DNA of 64,000 nt from positions 372,001-436,000 of the forward strand of contig NZ_CP049074.1 in assembly GCF_013343295.1 (NCBI RefSeq), read 5' to 3'. Positions 9,142 through 19,053 of the stretch are shown in pieces. A program made the position numbers and the translations under genes. The notes under the pieces were generated by a model, which saw nothing but the letters and a program-made list of their open reading frames with translations, was not told the origin of the DNA and made no database searches. This DNA comes from Metallosphaera tengchongensis (GTDB lineage: Archaea; Thermoproteota; Thermoprotei_A; Sulfolobales; Sulfolobaceae). The number at the start of each line of letters is the position of its first letter. Within the stretch, counting starts at the first letter, position 1.

Positions 9142-10251
9142 ATGAGCGCTCAAGTAATGTTAGAGGAAATGGCTAGGAAGTACGCTGTGGCTGCAGTTAG
9201 GGCAGACAAAGAAGGTAGAAGGGAGGACGCAATAAATAACTACAAAAAGGCTATAGAAATACTAACACAAATAGTCACGCTGTATCCCGATATGATAGCT
9301 AGGAACGCTTACGAGCAGATGATAAGTGAGTACAAGAAGAGACTGGAGGTTCTAAACCAAGCTTTACCTGAAGGTGGGAATGAAGGAGAAAAGCCGGATG
9401 AGGAAATAGTGATGAAGGAGAAACCTAAGGTATCGCTTAACGAAATTGTGGGACTAGAGGATGTTAAGGAGGCATTAAAAGAGGCTGTAGTATATCCAAG
9501 CAAAAGACCGGATCTATTTCCTCTAGGCTGGCCTAGGGGAATACTTCTTTATGGACCTCCTGGCTGTGGGAAAACGATGATAGCGGCTGCGGTAGCGAAC
9601 GAGTTGGACTCGGAATTTATACACGTGGATGCGGCTTCCATCATGTCAAAGTGGCTTGGGGAGGCAGAGAAGAACGTGGCTAAAACGTTCAGGACAGCTA
9701 GAGAGATTTCTAAGAAGGAAAATAAACCAGCAATAATTTTCATTGACGAGCTTGACGCTCTCCTAGCCTCCTACACCTCAGAGGTCGGAGGAGAAGCGAG
9801 AGTGAGAAACCAGTTCTTAAAGGAGATGGACGGCTTATTGGATAAAAATGAGGTATCTAGAGTATACGTGATAGGCGCTACCAATAAACCATGGAGGTTA
9901 GACGAACCATTCTTGAGGAGGTTCCAGAAGAGGATATATGTTACACTGCCTGACAGGGCACATAGACTAGAGTTACTTAAGCACTACTCCTCAAAGGTGA
10001 AGTTGGAACAAGGAGTAAGTCTTGAGGAGTTGGCTGACCTAACTGATGGATACACAGCCAGCGATATAAGGGACATAGTGCAGTCGGCTCACATGAGGGT
10101 GGTAAAGGAGATGTTCGAAAGAGGTCTGCAGGAGCCAAGACCTCTCACCATGGAAGATTTCAAGGAAGTTCTGAAGGTAAGAAAACCGAGCGTAAATCAA
10201 GATATGCTTAAGGCATATGCAGCGTGGCATGAAAAGTTCAAAGCTCTTTGA
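9142..10251 (+). CDS. cdvC: Vps4-family AAA ATPase CdvC
   Basis: CdvC is the AAA+ ATPase that disassembles ESCRT-III during division and vesicle release. In the 369-residue protein an N-terminal MIT helical domain (about residues 1-75, with [19 protein letters not shown]) is followed by an acidic linker and the AAA core. Walker A is GPPGCGKT (Lys144), Walker B is [10 protein letters not shown] (Glu203), and FLRRFQKRI carries arginine fingers. Only one AAA cassette is present, as in Vps4. It ends the cdvABC operon. Confidence 0.95.
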   Translation: MSAQVMLEEMARKYAVAAVRADKEGRREDAINNYKKAIEILTQIVTLYPDMIARNAYEQMISEYKKRLEVLNQALPEGGNEGEKPDEEIVMKEKPKVSLNEIVGLEDVKEALKEAVVYPSKRPDLFPLGWPRGILLYGPPGCGKTMIAAAVANELDSEFIHVDAASIMSKWLGEAEKNVAKTFRTAREISKKENKPAIIFIDELDALLASYTSEVGGEARVRNQFLKEMDGLLDKNEVSRVYVIGATNKPWRLDEPFLRRFQKRIYVTLPDRAHRLELLKHYSSKVKLEQGVSLEELADLTDGYTASDIRDIVQSAHMRVVKEMFERGLQEPRPLTMEDFKEVLKVRKPSVNQDMLKAYAAWHEKFKAL

Positions 10252-10421
10252 TCAGATACCTCGGGTTTATCTTCATCGGTCATTTGGCACGACTCACATC
10301 ATTTCGTTTTTTCTAATGTCTTCCAAAATACAACTCTACTGTGAGGATTTAAATCTAAAAGCTTTTCCGATCAATGCCCCCACTTCATTTAGATAGGTGC
10401 GTGCTCTGGCCTAATCCCTGA

Positions 10422-10459
10422 AGTTCTGATAAGTTAGATCATTTGGACATATCAGAACT
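10422..10459 (-). terminator. Stem-loop at the 3' end of rpo6
   Basis: A perfect 10-bp inverted repeat, AGTTCTGATA (10422-10431) and TATCAGAACT (10450-10459), straddles the rpo6 stop codon with an 18-nt loop. In the rpo6 mRNA the 5' arm is the last coding sequence and the 3' arm is just past the stop. No strong U-run follows, so it may protect or process the 3' end rather than terminate. Confidence 0.4.
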
Positions 10460-10741
10460 ATTCAATTTCAAAATGGACAAAAGCATCACTTGACCGTTTG
10501 GGAATCTCCTCCTGACAGTTATGGGTAGTAAATTATTCCTGAACTCCTCCTCAGCTATTCTTATGGAGCTCGGGCTTGTAAGACCTATGGATGATATATC
10601 TATCAACGGTGAGGCGCCCATAGCCAATTGTAATGCCCTAGAACTAATTATTCTCGCCTTTTCGTACGCCGTCAGCTTATTCTTCCAGCTTTCTATGAAA
10701 GTTGACGTAAGAGGATTAACGCCTTCTCTTGTCTGGCTCAT
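10439..10741 (-). CDS. rpo6: DNA-directed RNA polymerase subunit Rpo6 (RpoK)
   Basis: Archaeal homologue of eukaryotic Rpb6 and bacterial omega, which stabilises the clamp region of the core enzyme. The 100-residue protein has the diagnostic segment [20 protein letters not shown] (about residues 23-42) followed by GASPLIDI. The N-terminal ~20 residues and the C-terminal tail are species-variable. It lies 31 nt downstream of the class V aminotransferase on the same strand. A perfect 10-bp inverted repeat spans its stop codon. Confidence 0.92.
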   Translation of the reverse strand: MSQTREGVNPLTSTFIESWKNKLTAYEKARIISSRALQLAMGASPLIDISSIGLTSPSSIRIAEEEFRNNLLPITVRRRFPNGQVMLLSILKLNSSDMSK

Positions 10742-10772
10742 GGTGTTTTTTCATCTCCACTCTAAAATAAAA

Positions 10773-11894
10773 TTAGTTATCCCAGTCTACCTCTTCTCTG
10801 ATTGACTCAGGTAATTCACACTCCTTTGGAGGTTCCTCTGGTATATCGGTCTTCAGAATGTCAGATAACGCGTACTTTAGCCTAGACACAGCCCTACTGT
10901 CCACAACGCCTAAAGTACCTATTCTCACGATCTTGTCTTTGAGCTCCCCCATACCTCCTGAAATTTCTATTCCCCTTTTCGCAAGTTCAAGAATTGTCTG
11001 TTTAGCAGATATGGGAGGAGATCCTGCAACAACTGTGTTTGAGAAATTATCTTCATTTCCGAGTAAATTAAAACCGACATTCCTAGTAATCTCCCTTATG
11101 AACCTTGCACAAGCCTCATGTCTCCTCCACCTCCTCTCTACTCCTTCTTCATGTAGTATTTCGACAGCCCTCAACGTAGCGAAAAATGCGCCTACCGCAG
11201 GTGTGAATGGGGTCTCCTTTTTATCTTGAAACTTGAGATGAAGCTTCAGGTTAAGGTAGTTTGGAACGTCTTCCAACAATTCATTAATCCCAGATTCAGA
11301 TAGCCCGACTAACCCCAGTCCTGGGACTGAAGCCAACGCCTTCTGACTTCCTGTGGCGACAGCGTCTATCCCCCAATCGTTTACTCTTAATTCATAAGCC
11401 CCGAAGCCGGAGACTGAGTCCACTAGAACCTTGAGACCTCTTTGTTTACCTAAAGATACAACAGACTTTAGATCCCTGAACGCCATCCCTACGCTAGTCT
11501 CGTTATGCACAAACGCAATTGCTGTTGCATCCTTGTTGTTGTCTAAAACTTTCTTAACCTCCTCCAGTGAAAACATCTGTCCTAAAGGTTTCCTGAAGAC
11601 TATGGGAAGCGCTCCTCTCTTTACGATGGACTCAAGCATCCTCTCGCTGAATTCTCCGTAAGTCAGCACAATGACCTTTTCATCTCTCTTTAGTAAAGAG
11701 AAAACCATCGATTCCACAGCGAGGGTTCCTGAGCCGGTTAAAAGTGCAACTCTAGATGAGAAGAAGGCCTTTCTTAGGTAGAGTTCTAAGTCCTCCACTA
11801 CTCTCCTGAACTTGTCCGACCTATGATTGACTATAATAGAGGAACTTTGGGCAACGCTCCTGGGGACGTTAACTGGACCTGGTATTAGCATCAA
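10773..11894 (-). CDS. Class V aminotransferase (serine/alanine-glyoxylate aminotransferase family)
   Basis: A PLP-dependent aminotransferase of the alanine-glyoxylate/serine-pyruvate group, 373 residues. It opens with [10 protein letters not shown], has [17 protein letters not shown] near residue 53, and the PLP lysine in [17 protein letters not shown] near residue 186. It overlaps the stop of the upstream 2-hydroxyacid dehydrogenase gene (serA-like) by 4 nt. That coupling suggests the two work together in serine metabolism: 3-phosphoglycerate oxidation followed by transamination. Substrate choice cannot be read from sequence. Confidence 0.85.
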   Translation of the reverse strand: MMLIPGPVNVPRSVAQSSSIIVNHRSDKFRRVVEDLELYLRKAFFSSRVALLTGSGTLAVESMVFSLLKRDEKVIVLTYGEFSERMLESIVKRGALPIVFRKPLGQMFSLEEVKKVLDNNKDATAIAFVHNETSVGMAFRDLKSVVSLGKQRGLKVLVDSVSGFGAYELRVNDWGIDAVATGSQKALASVPGLGLVGLSESGINELLEDVPNYLNLKLHLKFQDKKETPFTPAVGAFFATLRAVEILHEEGVERRWRRHEACARFIREITRNVGFNLLGNEDNFSNTVVAGSPPISAKQTILELAKRGIEISGGMGELKDKIVRIGTLGVVDSRAVSRLKYALSDILKTDIPEEPPKECELPESIREEVDWDN

Positions 11895-12862
11895 AGTTTA
11901 ACACCGAGATCTTGGAGTGTCTTTAGCAGATTCTCGGTCGTCATCACGGCAACCCTATATTGAGCTTCTTTAGTCTGAGCCCCTATGTGCGCAGTGACAG
12001 TAACCCTTTCGTGTCTCAATAGTTCGACTTCCCATTCCTCCTTGGGGGGCTCATGCCAGAACACATCGGTAGCGTAAGATCTAACCTTGCCTTCCTTTAT
12101 ATACTTCAGCAGGGCCTTCCCATCCACTGCTACAGCCCTGCTTGTGTTTACAATGATTACACCATTCTTCATCTTTTCAAACTCCCTAGCTGTAAGTATA
12201 GGCTTGGCATCCTTTCCCACAGTTACATGGATGCTAATAACATCAGACGCAGATACGAGCTCGTCTAAGGTAACTGCCTTACCACCTATTTCGGCAGCCT
12301 TTGCACTCACGTCCACCACATCATACGCAATTACGTTCATTCCCATAGCCTTCGCTATGAGGCCCACTTTATACCCTATCCTTCCAAACCCTATAATTCC
12401 TATAGTCTTTCCATGAAGTTCTACTCCTTCCGTTTTCTTATAAATTCCAGATTTAGCCAAAGACATGGAAGTAAACATATTTCTGGCCCCAGCTATCATC
12501 AGCCCAATTGTCAGTTCTGCGGCGGATTCGGTGGAAGCACCAGGGGCATAAACTACCTTAATGTTTCTCCTTTCTGCCTCGTCTACGTCTATATTGTCCA
12601 CCCCTATTCCTGCCCTTGCGATCACTCTGAGGCTCTTTCCCCGTTCAATAATCTCCTTATCTACCTTGGTTCTACTCCTTACTACAAGGACGTTGTAGTC
12701 TTCTATGGTTTTCAATAACTCCTCTCTTTCTATATCTGGTCTGTAATTTACCTTGATACCTTTAGACCTCAAAGCCTTTATCATATACTCGTCAACTGGA
12801 TCCGTAATTAGGATCGCTAGGTTTTCTCTAGATAGAGAAATATTGATAACGTTCTTCTCCAT
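11891..12862 (-). CDS. serA: D-3-phosphoglycerate dehydrogenase-like 2-hydroxyacid dehydrogenase
   Basis: An NAD-dependent D-isomer 2-hydroxyacid dehydrogenase of 323 residues, most likely the first enzyme of phosphorylated serine synthesis. The Rossmann motif is [13 protein letters not shown] (about residues 153-165), and the catalytic Arg, Glu and His fall in [10 protein letters not shown], the Glu-containing segment after it, and [12 protein letters not shown]. It is the short form lacking C-terminal ACT regulatory domains, so serine feedback by ACT is not expected. It is translationally coupled to the aminotransferase. Confidence 0.85.
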   Translation of the reverse strand: MEKNVINISLSRENLAILITDPVDEYMIKALRSKGIKVNYRPDIEREELLKTIEDYNVLVVRSRTKVDKEIIERGKSLRVIARAGIGVDNIDVDEAERRNIKVVYAPGASTESAAELTIGLMIAGARNMFTSMSLAKSGIYKKTEGVELHGKTIGIIGFGRIGYKVGLIAKAMGMNVIAYDVVDVSAKAAEIGGKAVTLDELVSASDVISIHVTVGKDAKPILTAREFEKMKNGVIIVNTSRAVAVDGKALLKYIKEGKVRSYATDVFWHEPPKEEWEVELLRHERVTVTAHIGAQTKEAQYRVAVMTTENLLKTLQDLGVKL

Positions 12863-13063
12863 TACATCTCACCTCATTTAGAATAATGTTTAACAGGATG
12901 AAAGTGATGATGAAAGAACCAGCTTGGAGATAGAAATAGAACTAAAAGCTAATTTAAAATTAACAGCACGGTTCCCGGTTCTGTATTCATTATTCATGTT
13001 TAGTCACTCTTATCCTAAAATACTAGTTAATATACTTTTTTCAGTGAATCCTTGCTAAAGAGT

Positions 13064-13678
13064 TTATTTGGCGATCTTTCCAGTTTTAATAAACCAAATA
13101 TAAAGATCCATTATACCTACCTGGATATTGAAGTTATAAGCCACAGATTTTAAAATATTTTCATAGTACAAATATTGGTTTTTACTTAGGGACTTCCTGT
13201 CTACTTCAGCTATATAATCAAAAAAGAACTTCAGAATGTGCCTGTCAATAATTGCCACGTCAAAGTAACCCACGTTCCTTAAGAAGTGGCTCGCCTCCTT
13301 CATTCCTATCCCATCGATCTCCAACAAGTACTCCCTCGCTTCAATCTGGTCTTTATCTGCGAGTTCCTTGACGTCACGCTTCAAATGCCCAAGATATGAT
13401 CTACTTTTCACAATGTATTTGGCTTTCAGGTTGGGAAACCTGTATCCCTCCTTCTTCAGGACTGCTGAGATCTCATCCACTGTACCAGCGAAGATTAGGT
13501 TGTTTAAGGACTGGAGAGCGGAAAAGGCAGAAATGAAAGTTGAGTTTGAGGTTAATATGCACAGAACGAGTTCCCTATACCACGTAGATTCTCCCGCACT
13601 GTTATTTAGCTTAAATTCTTCAGCTCTTTCTAGAACCTTTGCTCTTAATCTTGCGTCTTTTACGACTTTTCTTAGCAC
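13064..13678 (-). CDS. ogg: 8-oxoguanine DNA glycosylase/AP lyase, Ogg2 family
   Basis: A base-excision repair enzyme removing 8-oxoguanine. It has the helix-hairpin-helix LEIDGIGMKEASHFLRNVGY with the catalytic lysine in GMKEASHF and the catalytic aspartate in IIDRHILKF, matching archaeal Ogg2 enzymes of ~207 residues. The longest frame starts at 13744, but Ogg2 homology as I recall it begins at VLRKVVKDARLRAKVLER. I therefore choose GTG at 13678 (204 aa), which cuts the overlap with the upstream gene from 125 to 59 nt. The basic segment before it is probably antiphase coding of the neighbour's Lys/Arg-rich tail. Confidence 0.85.
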   Translation of the reverse strand: MLRKVVKDARLRAKVLERAEEFKLNNSAGESTWYRELVLCILTSNSTFISAFSALQSLNNLIFAGTVDEISAVLKKEGYRFPNLKAKYIVKSRSYLGHLKRDVKELADKDQIEAREYLLEIDGIGMKEASHFLRNVGYFDVAIIDRHILKFFFDYIAEVDRKSLSKNQYLYYENILKSVAYNFNIQVGIMDLYIWFIKTGKIAK

Positions 13679-14144
13679 GTGCTCTCTTCCTCTTCTTCTT
13701 TTCCGGAGTTTTAGAATCTCTCGGAATTTCCGGCTTAATATCACGTATAGTTGAAACTGAGATTATCTTACTACCTTCCTCGGTTTCAATCGTTATAAAG
13801 GGCACGTCAGGAGTGAATTCGATATCTAATCCAATGAAACCTAACGCCTCCGAAATAGGTTTATAACTAAGTTGAACAGCTTCTCCAGTTATCTTAACCG
13901 GTATGGCAATACCTTTGACGTTAATTATTTTATGAAAACTGTAAGCCATGTTGACACCAATGTTTATCACAAAGTCATCTTTCATCCTAACTAGAATTAC
14001 CTTACCTGGAACTTGAATGTTCTCAGCCTCTTCTCGAGAATTTACTGAGATTCTTTCCTCCTTTTCATATCTAACTCCGTACAACCTCACATTTGGTACC
14101 ACATCGAAGGGAACCACATCGTAATGGATAACGACAGCGTCCAA
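13620..14144 (-). CDS. Uncharacterised protein with Lys/Arg-rich C-terminal tail
   Basis: A 174-residue protein of unknown family. Residues 1-135 look like a beta-rich globular domain (alternating hydrophobics such as GKVILVRMKDDFVINIGV). The last ~35 residues are almost all Lys, Arg, Ser and Pro, the pattern of a nucleic-acid-binding tail. The tail is encoded in the 59-nt overlap with the ogg gene. Same strand and overlap suggest co-expression with ogg, so a nucleic-acid role is conceivable but unproven. Confidence 0.6.
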   Translation of the reverse strand: MDAVVIHYDVVPFDVVPNVRLYGVRYEKEERISVNSREEAENIQVPGKVILVRMKDDFVINIGVNMAYSFHKIINVKGIAIPVKITGEAVQLSYKPISEALGFIGLDIEFTPDVPFITIETEEGSKIISVSTIRDIKPEIPRDSKTPEKKKRKRARAKKSRKRRKIKSKGSRKS

Positions 14145-14375
14145 TCTCTATCAACCTAATCTATGGTGTAATACGATATTAAACTTCCCGTGAAAGCTAA
14201 TTGACAGCAGGTCGTAGAATCTTTTTCCTCATCGCTCTGTGGATGGAGCTGAAAACATATTCGTCTGGAATAGAAGAAAAATACTGGGCCGTCTGGTTTA
14301 GACTGTGACCGTATGTATAGCTTAGGTATAGGAAAATATATAACACCGTTAGTGACACTCAAAAAAGGATAAGAA

Positions 14376-14594
14376 ATGAGTTTGAGGCTTAAGGGAACAA
14401 ACTCTTACGGTCACTTAGGGTGGTTCGAGGTTTACTGTAGTATATGTCACAGAACGTTAAAACTGGGTATAGACGTAGTTTTTAAGTGCCCTAAATGCGA
14501 AAGGAAATATAAGGCTTATTTCTGCGAAGCTGACAAGAGAGGGGTAAAGGGAAAGTGCCCCTACTGTAACACCGAACTGGTACCTGCAGTATGA
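14376..14594 (+). CDS. Small double zinc-ribbon protein
   Basis: A 72-residue protein with four cysteine pairs or singles arranged as CSIC, CPKC, a lone Cys in YFCEADKRG and CPYC near the end, consistent with two zinc knuckles or one ribbon plus an extra site. The central segment VVFKCPKCERKYKAYFCEAD resembles archaeal zinc-ribbon proteins with ribosome or RNA-polymerase roles, but I cannot name it. A TATA-like AAAATATATAA lies about 35 nt before the ATG. The stop overlaps the next gene by 4 nt (ATGA). Confidence 0.72.
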   Translation: MSLRLKGTNSYGHLGWFEVYCSICHRTLKLGIDVVFKCPKCERKYKAYFCEADKRGVKGKCPYCNTELVPAV

Positions 14595-14896
14595 TAGAAC
14601 GTCATAAGGTTGATCGTTTCGGGGTATCCTTCCTAAGGATACCGGGTAAGCAAGGAAGGATAGTTTTTGCTGATGTGGCCATATTTTGCGAGAAAGAGAT
14701 CCATGAAATCGAATATATTGATACGAAAATCGCTCTAGAATACGGGGAGATTGTGAAAATAATTTTATGCCCCACAGACCTGGGCACTATAATCTGCAAC
14801 GTGGTAGTGGAGTTGAACTCCCAATCTCAACCTACCCCCGAAGAAATCTATCGGGACATCCTATCTGCACTCAACAGGGTAGGATGTACTCCATAA
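14591..14896 (+). CDS. Uncharacterised protein, coupled to zinc-ribbon gene
   Basis: A 101-residue protein with no family I recognise. It is a mixed alpha/beta sequence with strands GRIVFADVAIFC and GEIVKIILCP and a C-terminal helix (PEEIYRDILSALNRVG). It starts in a 4-nt ATGA overlap with the zinc-ribbon gene, strong evidence for coupled translation. Its 3' end overlaps the convergent gene 14848-15159 by 49 nt, so the two mRNAs would be antisense at their ends. Confidence 0.55.
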   Translation: MIERHKVDRFGVSFLRIPGKQGRIVFADVAIFCEKEIHEIEYIDTKIALEYGEIVKIILCPTDLGTIICNVVVELNSQSQPTPEEIYRDILSALNRVGCTP

Positions 14897-15159
14897 TCCT
14901 TGAGCTTAGAATATATCTTATAAGATAGGCTGACTATTTCCTCTGAGTCTCTCGATTCTAGCCTAACCGCCAGGAATAGCGGACGCATCTCTTGATCTGA
15001 GAAATAAACAGTTACCAGTGAGTTGGACGAAGGAGAGCATAGATAGGAGGCTCCTATTCTGACTGGGGGGCAAACGTCCTTTAGTACATCCTCCATCTGC
15101 TTAAATACTTCTCTCAATTTTTGGGGGTCAGCTTGGGTACTCAGTGTTACAGAAAACAC
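14848..15159 (-). CDS. Uncharacterised small protein
   Basis: A 103-residue leftward protein with no recognised motif. It has an amphipathic helix (DPQKLREVFKQMEDVLKDV) and beta strands (SLVTVYFSD, PLFLAVRLESR), suggesting a small alpha/beta fold. It follows the gene at 15166 after 6 nt on the same strand, so it is probably the last gene of the leftward operon 16504-14848. Its 3' end overlaps the convergent gene by 49 nt. An internal start at a later Met is possible. Confidence 0.55.
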   Translation of the reverse strand: MFSVTLSTQADPQKLREVFKQMEDVLKDVCPPVRIGASYLCSPSSNSLVTVYFSDQEMRPLFLAVRLESRDSEEIVSLSYKIYSKLKDYGVHPTLLSADRMSR

Positions 15160-15165
15160 CTTAGG

Positions 15166-15543
15166 TCACTTTAAGTTTACTCTCTTGACTGGTATTTTTA
15201 AGTAATCCATAACGTCCTTTACTACGTTGTAAAGACTGGGGTCTCCGGAGACTTTCTTTAATTTCAATTTCCTATAGTTCATCTCTAAAGAGATAGTACC
15301 GTCTTTTATTATCAGAATTTTGCCAAAGACCCTACCCTTCACGTTCTTAATGAACCTTGCATAGACAAACGTCCCTCTCTCCCTTAAGTTAACCAGAACG
15401 GCATCTCCTTCTTTATACACAGGTGGGATTCTAGTTCCCTTTATACTCGCCTGCTTTACGCCGTTTTCCCACTTAAAAAGAAGGGATCTGATAGCGTGCT
15501 TGCCGGTCTTGCTCTTGGACTGCTCAACTATTAATTCCACCAC
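15166..15543 (-). CDS. Uncharacterised protein (basic, beta-rich)
   Basis: A 125-residue basic protein I do not recognise. Segments such as [20 protein letters not shown] and [18 protein letters not shown] look like a small beta-barrel of the kind found in RNA-binding domains, and the C-terminus ([16 protein letters not shown]) is basic. Its start overlaps the flavoprotein gene by 20 nt, so it is in the same leftward operon. Confidence 0.6.
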   Translation of the reverse strand: MVELIVEQSKSKTGKHAIRSLLFKWENGVKQASIKGTRIPPVYKEGDAVLVNLRERGTFVYARFIKNVKGRVFGKILIIKDGTISLEMNYRKLKLKKVSGDPSLYNVVKDVMDYLKIPVKRVNLK

Positions 15544-16504
15544 TTCTGATCAACTCCAGTGACTCCTTTATCCCTTGTAGATCCAATTTATCTTCAAGGA
15601 ATGCGTCTATTAATATCTCACTCTTTAAGAAATGTCTTAGCATAGATTTCCTTATTACTAAGCTGGATTTCCTATAGGCGTCCAAGAGGAGCCGTTGGAT
15701 CCATATTCTGGACTCTATCCTTCTCAAGCCCTCATTTAACTCCTCTTCCATGGACTTTCCTCTCTGAATTGCCCTAAAAGCTATTTCCGCCGAAATGGCT
15801 GACGGCCTTATTCCTTCACCGCTCAATGGGAAAACTAGGCCACGCGCCTCACCAATCCTTCCTTCCTTAACCGGGACCTTCCCAACGGATATCGGAGCTC
15901 CTCTTAGATCTATGACCTCAAATTTATCAAACCTCTGCCTCATGTAATCAAGCAAGAGAGCTCTGGAGTTCTTGTTTTCAAGAAAGCCAGAACCAACATT
16001 GAGCAACCCTTCCTCGGCAGGAAATATCCAATAGAACCCAGTTAGCTTAGTGTCGAATTCAAGGATAGCCTCAGGATTGAATTTGTCTACCTTCACCAAT
16101 GCCCTCGTGGTGTAAACCACTTCTCTATCCATTGGATAGGGACCTCGGGAGTCTATCGAGAGATCATAGTTCTCAAGGTTAGGTCTCTCATTGGTAACTA
16201 TCTGTCTGAGATTACTTCTCATTGAGTTTATCCAACCACTCTTATCTATGGTAAGCCATTTGGGACTCCTATATCTAACGTCGTACAACCTCTCATTATC
16301 AAGGTAAAACGCGAACTCCTTTATCTCGTACTTAACGTCCCATTGAAAAGGTGGTCTATAAACGTTAGGTACAATATCCCCACATGGTTTTATGTACTTA
16401 TCCTTGATATCAAATAGGGTAACGTCATGCCCCACGCTTTGAAGGAGGGCGCCAAGCAGGGACCCTCCTACGCCTCCACCTCTAATCGCTACTTTAAGCA
16501 TCAT
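15524..16504 (-). CDS. Geranylgeranyl reductase family FAD-dependent oxidoreductase
   Basis: A 326-residue flavoprotein. The N-terminal dinucleotide-binding motif is [20 protein letters not shown] followed by an acidic residue (LFD), and later segments ([38 protein letters not shown]) match geranylgeranyl-reductase-type flavoproteins that saturate isoprenoid chains of archaeal lipids or quinones. It is shorter than the classic ~450-residue archaeol reductases, so substrate is uncertain. It heads the leftward operon and diverges from valS across ~75 bp. Confidence 0.75.
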   Translation of the reverse strand: MMLKVAIRGGGVGGSLLGALLQSVGHDVTLFDIKDKYIKPCGDIVPNVYRPPFQWDVKYEIKEFAFYLDNERLYDVRYRSPKWLTIDKSGWINSMRSNLRQIVTNERPNLENYDLSIDSRGPYPMDREVVYTTRALVKVDKFNPEAILEFDTKLTGFYWIFPAEEGLLNVGSGFLENKNSRALLLDYMRQRFDKFEVIDLRGAPISVGKVPVKEGRIGEARGLVFPLSGEGIRPSAISAEIAFRAIQRGKSMEEELNEGLRRIESRIWIQRLLLDAYRKSSLVIRKSMLRHFLKSEILIDAFLEDKLDLQGIKESLELIRSGGINS

Positions 16505-16567
16505 TTAAAAATTGTCGAAAAGTATAAAAGATTCTTTGCAAGACTCCTTTTAACTGTTTACCATACG

Positions 16568-16574
16568 GTGATCT
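16568..16574 (+). promoter_or_regulatory. Ribosome binding site deciding the valS TTG start
   Basis: GGTGATC matches the anti-Shine-Dalgarno of Sulfolobus 16S rRNA exactly and ends 4 nt before TTG at 16579, which supports that start over the downstream ATG. Confidence 0.6.
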
Positions 16575-16578
16575 GTTA

Positions 16579-19005
16579 TTGTTATCCCAGGAAGATATTT
16601 TAAAGAAAATGGAGGAATGGCCTAAGCATTACAATCCTAAGGAAATAGAGCCCAAATGGCAAACCATATGGCTAACTCCACAATTTTGGGAGAAGGTTCT
16701 CAAGTTCGATGAAAACTCAGAAAAACCGATATTTTTCATAGATACACCTCCACCATTTACCAGCGGAGAACTTCACATGGGGCATGCATACTGGGTAGCT
16801 ATAGCTGATGCCATGACCAGGTTCAAAAGAATTCAGGGCTATAACGTGCTTATACCTCAGGGTTGGGATACCCAGGGCCTTCCAACAGAGCTAAAGGTAC
16901 AGTATAAACTTGGAATCCCAAAGGAAAATAGAGATTTGTTCCTAAAGAAATGCGTTGAATGGACTGAGGAAATGATAGGAAAAATGAAATCTGCGATGAT
17001 TAGACTTGGATATAGACCCAACTGGGAACAGTTTGAGTATAGAACGTACAACCCTGAGTATAGGAAGGTTATCCAGAAAAGTTTACTTGACATGCACGAG
17101 AAAGGACTCGTAAAAATGAAAAAGGGACCAGTGTATTGGTGCCCTAAATGCGAAACGGCGGTGGCACAAAGCGAGGTAGGGTATATAGAGAGACAGGGAA
17201 TTCTAGCATACATAAGCTTCCCGTTAAAGGAAGGTGGAGAGATCGTAATTGCTACAACTAGACCAGAACTACTCGGTGCTACACAAGCAGTGGCAGTGAA
17301 CCCGCAGGATGAGCGCTATAAATCCCTAATAGGTAAGAAGGTTATTATTCCAATTTTCAATAAAGAGGTAGAAATTATAGCTGATAACGCTGTAGAAAAG
17401 GAATTTGGGACAGGAGCTGTAATGATAAGTACTTACGGTGATCCTCAGGACATTAGGTGGCAATTAAAGTATAACCTTCCAGTGACGGAACTCCTTGACG
17501 AAAGGGGCAGAATTAAAGGAACAGGTCTTCTAGATGGAACGAAGGTGGAAGATGCAAGAAAGAAAATGGTGGAAATTCTCAAAGAGAGAGGCTATCTGAA
17601 GAAGGTAGAAACCCTAAAACACAACGTTCTCTCCCACACTGAAAGAAGCGATTGTCTATCACCAATCGAATTTTTAGTAAAAGAACAGGTTTATATTGAT
17701 GTCGTGGAGTATAAGGGAAAGCTTCTCGAAGAGTCTAAAAAGATGGTCTTTAAGCCCCAAAGAATGGGTGAGAAGCTTGAGGACTGGATAAAAAGCGTAG
17801 AGTGGGATTGGAACATAAGCAGGCAGAGGCTGTACGGGACTCCGTTACCCTTTTGGTACTGCGACAACTCTCATTTGGTTCCAGCCAAGGAAGATTCACT
17901 CCCGGTCGACCCAACCAAGACCGCTCCTCCTAGCGAGAGGTGTCCGCAATGTGGCTTACAGTTAAAACCTGTCACTCATGTAGCTGACGTCTGGATAGAC
18001 TCGAGCGTAACTGTTCTCTATCTTTCAGGTTTCTATGGAAACAAAGCTAGATTTACCAAAGCGTTCCCTGCGGACGTCAGACTACAAGGTACGGATATAA
18101 TAAGGACTTGGCTGTTCTACACGTTATTTAGGACCTTGATGTTAGCAGGGGACGTTCCATTCAAAAAGGTCGTTATTCACGGTCAAGTCTTAGGTCCTGA
18201 CGGGACAAGGATGAGCAAGAGCAAAGGGAACGTTGTATCCCCCATGGACAAAATAGACGAGTTTGGGGCAGATGCAATAAGGATGACGTTACTTGATGCG
18301 TCCTTGGGAGACGATTTCCCATTCAAGTGGGAGACCGTTAAGGGGAAGAAGCTGCTCTTACAGAAGCTATGGAACGCCAGCAGACTTGCGTACCCGTTCA
18401 TCGCTAAGAGAAACTTAGCCAAGCCTAACTCACTAAATGTAGTTGATCAGTGGATTTTAGCGAAACATAAGGAGTTCGTGGATAGATCCATTTCTGCTTA
18501 CGAAAACCAGGACTTCTTCATAGTCCTTTCTATGCTCTATTCCTATTTCTGGGAAACTGTGGCAGACGAGTATTTGGAACTGATCAAACACCGACTATTT
18601 GCGGATGACCTGTCGGCTATTTACACGCTGAGCAGAATCTTAAGAGATATTATAATAATACTGCATCCAATAGCACCGCACATTACTGAAGAGATTTACT
18701 CTAGGCTTTTCGGAGAGAAGGAGACCGTATTAATGGAAAGATTGCCGTCAACAGATGATATAGAGGTCAACGAGAATGCCGTGAGGGTAGGGGAAACTGT
18801 AAAGAAATTCAATTCCTTGGTAAGGACGGGTAAGGTTAATATGAAGCTTCCCATGAACGCTTCAATAAGGGTAAAACTAAGCGCCCCAGAAAAATTCCTG
18901 GATGATATAAGGATCGTAGAGGAGGACATTAAAAAGACATTAAAGATAACGGAAATTACCTTTAACAAAGGTGAAGAGCCCTCAGTGGAAATAATCCCTG
19001 GTTAA
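16579..19005 (+). CDS. valS: Valyl-tRNA synthetase
   Basis: A class I aminoacyl-tRNA synthetase of 808 residues. The HIGH-type motif is HMGHAYW (about residue 67), the KMSKS-type motif is RMSKSKGN (about residue 548), and the connective editing domain contains [15 protein letters not shown]. Tandem CxxC pairs (CPKCETA; CPQCG) indicate zinc sites. The TTG start at 16579 is supported by the ribosome binding site GGTGATC at 16568-16574, complementary to the Sulfolobus 16S 3' end; an alternative ATG lies 10 codons in. Length and insert favour ValRS over IleRS. Confidence 0.93.
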   Translation: MLSQEDILKKMEEWPKHYNPKEIEPKWQTIWLTPQFWEKVLKFDENSEKPIFFIDTPPPFTSGELHMGHAYWVAIADAMTRFKRIQGYNVLIPQGWDTQGLPTELKVQYKLGIPKENRDLFLKKCVEWTEEMIGKMKSAMIRLGYRPNWEQFEYRTYNPEYRKVIQKSLLDMHEKGLVKMKKGPVYWCPKCETAVAQSEVGYIERQGILAYISFPLKEGGEIVIATTRPELLGATQAVAVNPQDERYKSLIGKKVIIPIFNKEVEIIADNAVEKEFGTGAVMISTYGDPQDIRWQLKYNLPVTELLDERGRIKGTGLLDGTKVEDARKKMVEILKERGYLKKVETLKHNVLSHTERSDCLSPIEFLVKEQVYIDVVEYKGKLLEESKKMVFKPQRMGEKLEDWIKSVEWDWNISRQRLYGTPLPFWYCDNSHLVPAKEDSLPVDPTKTAPPSERCPQCGLQLKPVTHVADVWIDSSVTVLYLSGFYGNKARFTKAFPADVRLQGTDIIRTWLFYTLFRTLMLAGDVPFKKVVIHGQVLGPDGTRMSKSKGNVVSPMDKIDEFGADAIRMTLLDASLGDDFPFKWETVKGKKLLLQKLWNASRLAYPFIAKRNLAKPNSLNVVDQWILAKHKEFVDRSISAYENQDFFIVLSMLYSYFWETVADEYLELIKHRLFADDLSAIYTLSRILRDIIIILHPIAPHITEEIYSRLFGEKETVLMERLPSTDDIEVNENAVRVGETVKKFNSLVRTGKVNMKLPMNASIRVKLSAPEKFLDDIRIVEEDIKKTLKITEITFNKGEEPSVEIIPG

Positions 19006-19053
19006 GCTCAGACCATGGGAGTTTTGATCATCGGTCACCCAGTAACTTTCTCA

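Noticed and set aside
8640-9143. 167-codon antisense frame in cdvB
   Set aside because: Shadow of cdvB coding; no start context and no family features.
12903-12950. GTGATGATGA upstream of serA as a C box of a C/D sRNA
   Set aside because: No CTGA D box at a suitable distance and no terminal stem.
14156-14362. 68-codon minus-strand reading frame in the gap before the double zinc-ribbon gene
   Set aside because: Composition is unlike neighbouring proteins, it faces into a promoter region, and no motif or ribosome binding site supports it.
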